From the NCBI GenBank assembly GCA_019188255.1, contig JAETXT010000011.1, positions 1,178,001-1,242,000 of the forward strand: a DNA stretch of 64,000 nucleotides. Reading direction: 5' to 3'. The notes below the pieces were generated by a model. That model worked only from the letters and a program-made list of their open reading frames with translations. It was not told the DNA's origin and made no database searches. Source of the stretch: Verticillium longisporum. Taxonomy: Eukaryota; Ascomycota; Sordariomycetes; Glomerellales; Plectosphaerellaceae. The position numbers and the translations under genes are program-made. Every line of letters starts with the position of its first letter. Positions within the stretch are counted from its first letter, which is position 1. Below are positions 62,282 to 64,000 of this stretch, one piece after another.

Positions 62282-63943
62282 ATGACGCACTCTAAGCCCG
62301 TCGATATGCGAACCTCGGAAGAGGGCCCGACATCATCACACGACGATCTCCCTGCTGTCTTCGATGCCAACGATGCTCCTTCGCTCAGCTCGTCCCCGCC
62401 CGACCACGATTCCTTAAACACTCCCAACATTGGGCCGACTACACCCGGAAGCCCAAGGTTGTCACGACATCCCTCCTTTTCAGGGAGTAGCTCTTACCAT
62501 GAAGACTGGGAGGCTTTCCCGCCCCTGGACCGCCTGTCGGTGCTTGATCTTCTCGATAACTTTGCACTGCCCCAACAACTCGAAAAGCTACAGAAAGGCA
62601 TCTCGGCCCAGACACAGAAGGTTAAGAAATCGAGAGATGCGTTCAAGTCGAAGAGTCACCAGGCGCGAGAGCGCATGGTGGAGGAGTGGAGGCGCCGTGT
62701 GCCCACCGCTGACGAGCAGCTTGACCGCTATCGCAAACGGATGCGTGTCAGTGTTGACAAGCTAGGCAAGCAATGGGGCGACGCCAAGACCATTACTCTA
62801 CGAGAGAAGGTATCCTTCATCTGTGGCGTCATGAATATCTTCCTCAGCGGCTACCTCATCGGCGGGTTCCCGGAGTGGTTCCACATATGGTACACCATCC
62901 AGCTCCTCTACTTCATGCCGATCCGCTTCTTTATCTATCACCGCCGAGGCATGCATTATTTCTTGGCCGACCTCTGCTACTTCGTCAACTTCCTCCTCAT
63001 GCTCAGCATCTGGGGTTTTCCTGGCTCAAAGCGACTATTCACCGCCGCGTACTGCTTGGCCTTCGGCAACAACGCTGTCGCTATCATCATGTGGAGAAAC
63101 TCTCTTGTCTTTCACAGCTTCGACAAGGTTACTTCACTCTTCATCCATATCATGCCCTGTGCCACTTTGCATTCCATGGTCCATCTCTGGCCTGAGCAGC
63201 TCCAGGCCTCTCGGTACCCTGCCATATGGGCAATCAAGCATTCGCCCGCCGGGTCACCCACTGCTTACGGCAACGTTTTCTCGATGCTAGCATGGAGCTC
63301 CGTTCCATATGCGGTCTGGCAGTTGTCATACTACTTCCTCATCACCGTTCGCCGCCGAGAGAAGATTGCCGCCGGTCGTCCCACTTCGTTTACCTGGCTT
63401 CGGCGCTCATACTCAAAGACATGGATCGGCAAGATCGTACTAGCATTGCCCAACGCGCTACAGGAGCCTGCCTTCATGGGGATACAGTACAGCTATGCCG
63501 TGCTTACCATGCTTCCTTGCCCCATCTGGCTGCACAGTCGCTACGCCTCGGCTGGTTTCCTCATGGCTGTCTTTGCATGGAGCGTCTACAACGGGTCAAC
63601 ATATTACATTGACGTCTTTGGCAAACGGTTCCAGAAGGAACTCGAGTCTTTGAAAGCCGAGGTCAGCCAGTGGCAGAACAGCCCAGAGATTCCGCTCAAC
63701 TCGCCTCTGGTTACACCTCATCCGGACGGCCCCGTATCCGCCGAGCTGTCCACGGCTGTAGTTGAGGGCACCACCCCGCAGTTCAAGCCGGAGGTCAGCA
63801 GTCCACCCGGCGCCAAAGCTGCGGGGCTGTCGAGTGTGGACCAGATTCCTCTCCTCAAAGACGAGAATCTAGCTGCCGCATCTCGCTCGTCAGGCGTCGA
63901 CGGCGGAGCCAAGGACGCTGCTCGTGCGAGGAAATCAGGCTGA
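62282..63943 (+). CDS. GPC1: Glycerophosphocholine acyltransferase 1 (GPC1)
   Basis: A membrane acyltransferase of the former DUF2838 family. Yeast Gpc1 acylates glycerophosphocholine with acyl-CoA to lysophosphatidylcholine, recycling phosphatidylcholine headgroups. A single exon encodes 553 residues. The N-terminal 90 are Ser/Pro-rich; a basic helical stretch (about 105-165, QTQKVKKSRDAFKSKSHQAR) precedes about eight hydrophobic segments from residue 180 on (VSFICGVMNIFLSGYLIGG; WYTIQLLYFMPIRFF; YFVNFLLMLSIW). The family-typical FHSFDKVTSLFIHIMPC and YYIDVFGKRFQKELE are present. The C-terminal tail is disordered. The start at 62282 was chosen as the first in-frame ATG after a C/T-rich leader; a second ATG follows 8 codons later. 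Confidence 0.92.
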   Translation: MTHSKPVDMRTSEEGPTSSHDDLPAVFDANDAPSLSSSPPDHDSLNTPNIGPTTPGSPRLSRHPSFSGSSSYHEDWEAFPPLDRLSVLDLLDNFALPQQLEKLQKGISAQTQKVKKSRDAFKSKSHQARERMVEEWRRRVPTADEQLDRYRKRMRVSVDKLGKQWGDAKTITLREKVSFICGVMNIFLSGYLIGGFPEWFHIWYTIQLLYFMPIRFFIYHRRGMHYFLADLCYFVNFLLMLSIWGFPGSKRLFTAAYCLAFGNNAVAIIMWRNSLVFHSFDKVTSLFIHIMPCATLHSMVHLWPEQLQASRYPAIWAIKHSPAGSPTAYGNVFSMLAWSSVPYAVWQLSYYFLITVRRREKIAAGRPTSFTWLRRSYSKTWIGKIVLALPNALQEPAFMGIQYSYAVLTMLPCPIWLHSRYASAGFLMAVFAWSVYNGSTYYIDVFGKRFQKELESLKAEVSQWQNSPEIPLNSPLVTPHPDGPVSAELSTAVVEGTTPQFKPEVSSPPGAKAAGLSSVDQIPLLKDENLAAASRSSGVDGGAKDAARARKSG

Positions 63944-64000
63944 CCCCACAAGCTGACGAATGACGTTCATCGGACATGCTGCGTTACATCTTTGTCATTA

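Overview
This window is nuclear DNA from a filamentous ascomycete, most likely a sordariomycete. The evidence is a set of compact, intron-containing genes (introns about 50-70 bases with GT...AG ends and CTAAC/CTGAC-like branch sites), fungal-type gene content (FlbD-type Myb, ECM14, GPC1, SRP72, Syt1-type Arf GEF), and a transposon block destroyed by repeat-induced point mutation (RIP). I cannot name the species.

Bases 1-9660 are a very AT-rich, gene-free block almost without CpA/TpG dinucleotides, the signature of saturated RIP. It holds a minus-strand Ty3/gypsy chromovirus relic (reverse transcriptase, RNase H, integrase and chromodomain remnants, about 5.9 to 2.4 kb) and a plus-strand Fot1/pogo-like DNA transposon with 69-base terminal inverted repeats (6785-8649). 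A small island at 1961-2100 escaped RIP and can fold into two hairpins.

From about 9.9 kb the sequence is ordinary gene space. In order it carries SEC23 (COPII coat), RPL12, an O-GlcNAc-transferase-like GT41 protein, a 4.2-kb gene-poor stretch that may be the leader of a FlbD-type R2R3 Myb, a coiled-coil unknown, an NCBP3-like cap-binding protein, a Cys/His-rich coiled-coil unknown, a small fungal unknown, SRP72, a Sec7-PH Arf GEF, the pseudo-carboxypeptidase ECM14, a MAPEG/MGST3 enzyme, a divergent GABA transaminase/succinate-semialdehyde dehydrogenase pair, a family X DNA polymerase, TFIIE-alpha, cohesin SMC1 and the glycerophosphocholine acyltransferase GPC1.

Most genes are unrelated housekeeping genes. 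The one metabolic pair is the GABA-T/SSADH couple, which covers the two catabolic steps of the GABA shunt from a shared 0.65-kb promoter region; its SSADH carries an in-frame TAG. Five single-base contractions in homopolymer runs break SEC23 (twice), SRP72 (once) and the Arf GEF (twice). All are conserved genes and all lesions are of the same kind, so I read them as probable assembly errors, not biology. I found no convincing new multi-gene system; the most interesting items are the nested RIP relics, the inverted-repeat element between SEC23 and RPL12, the GABA pair, and several unassigned fungal proteins. All exon boundaries were placed by eye.
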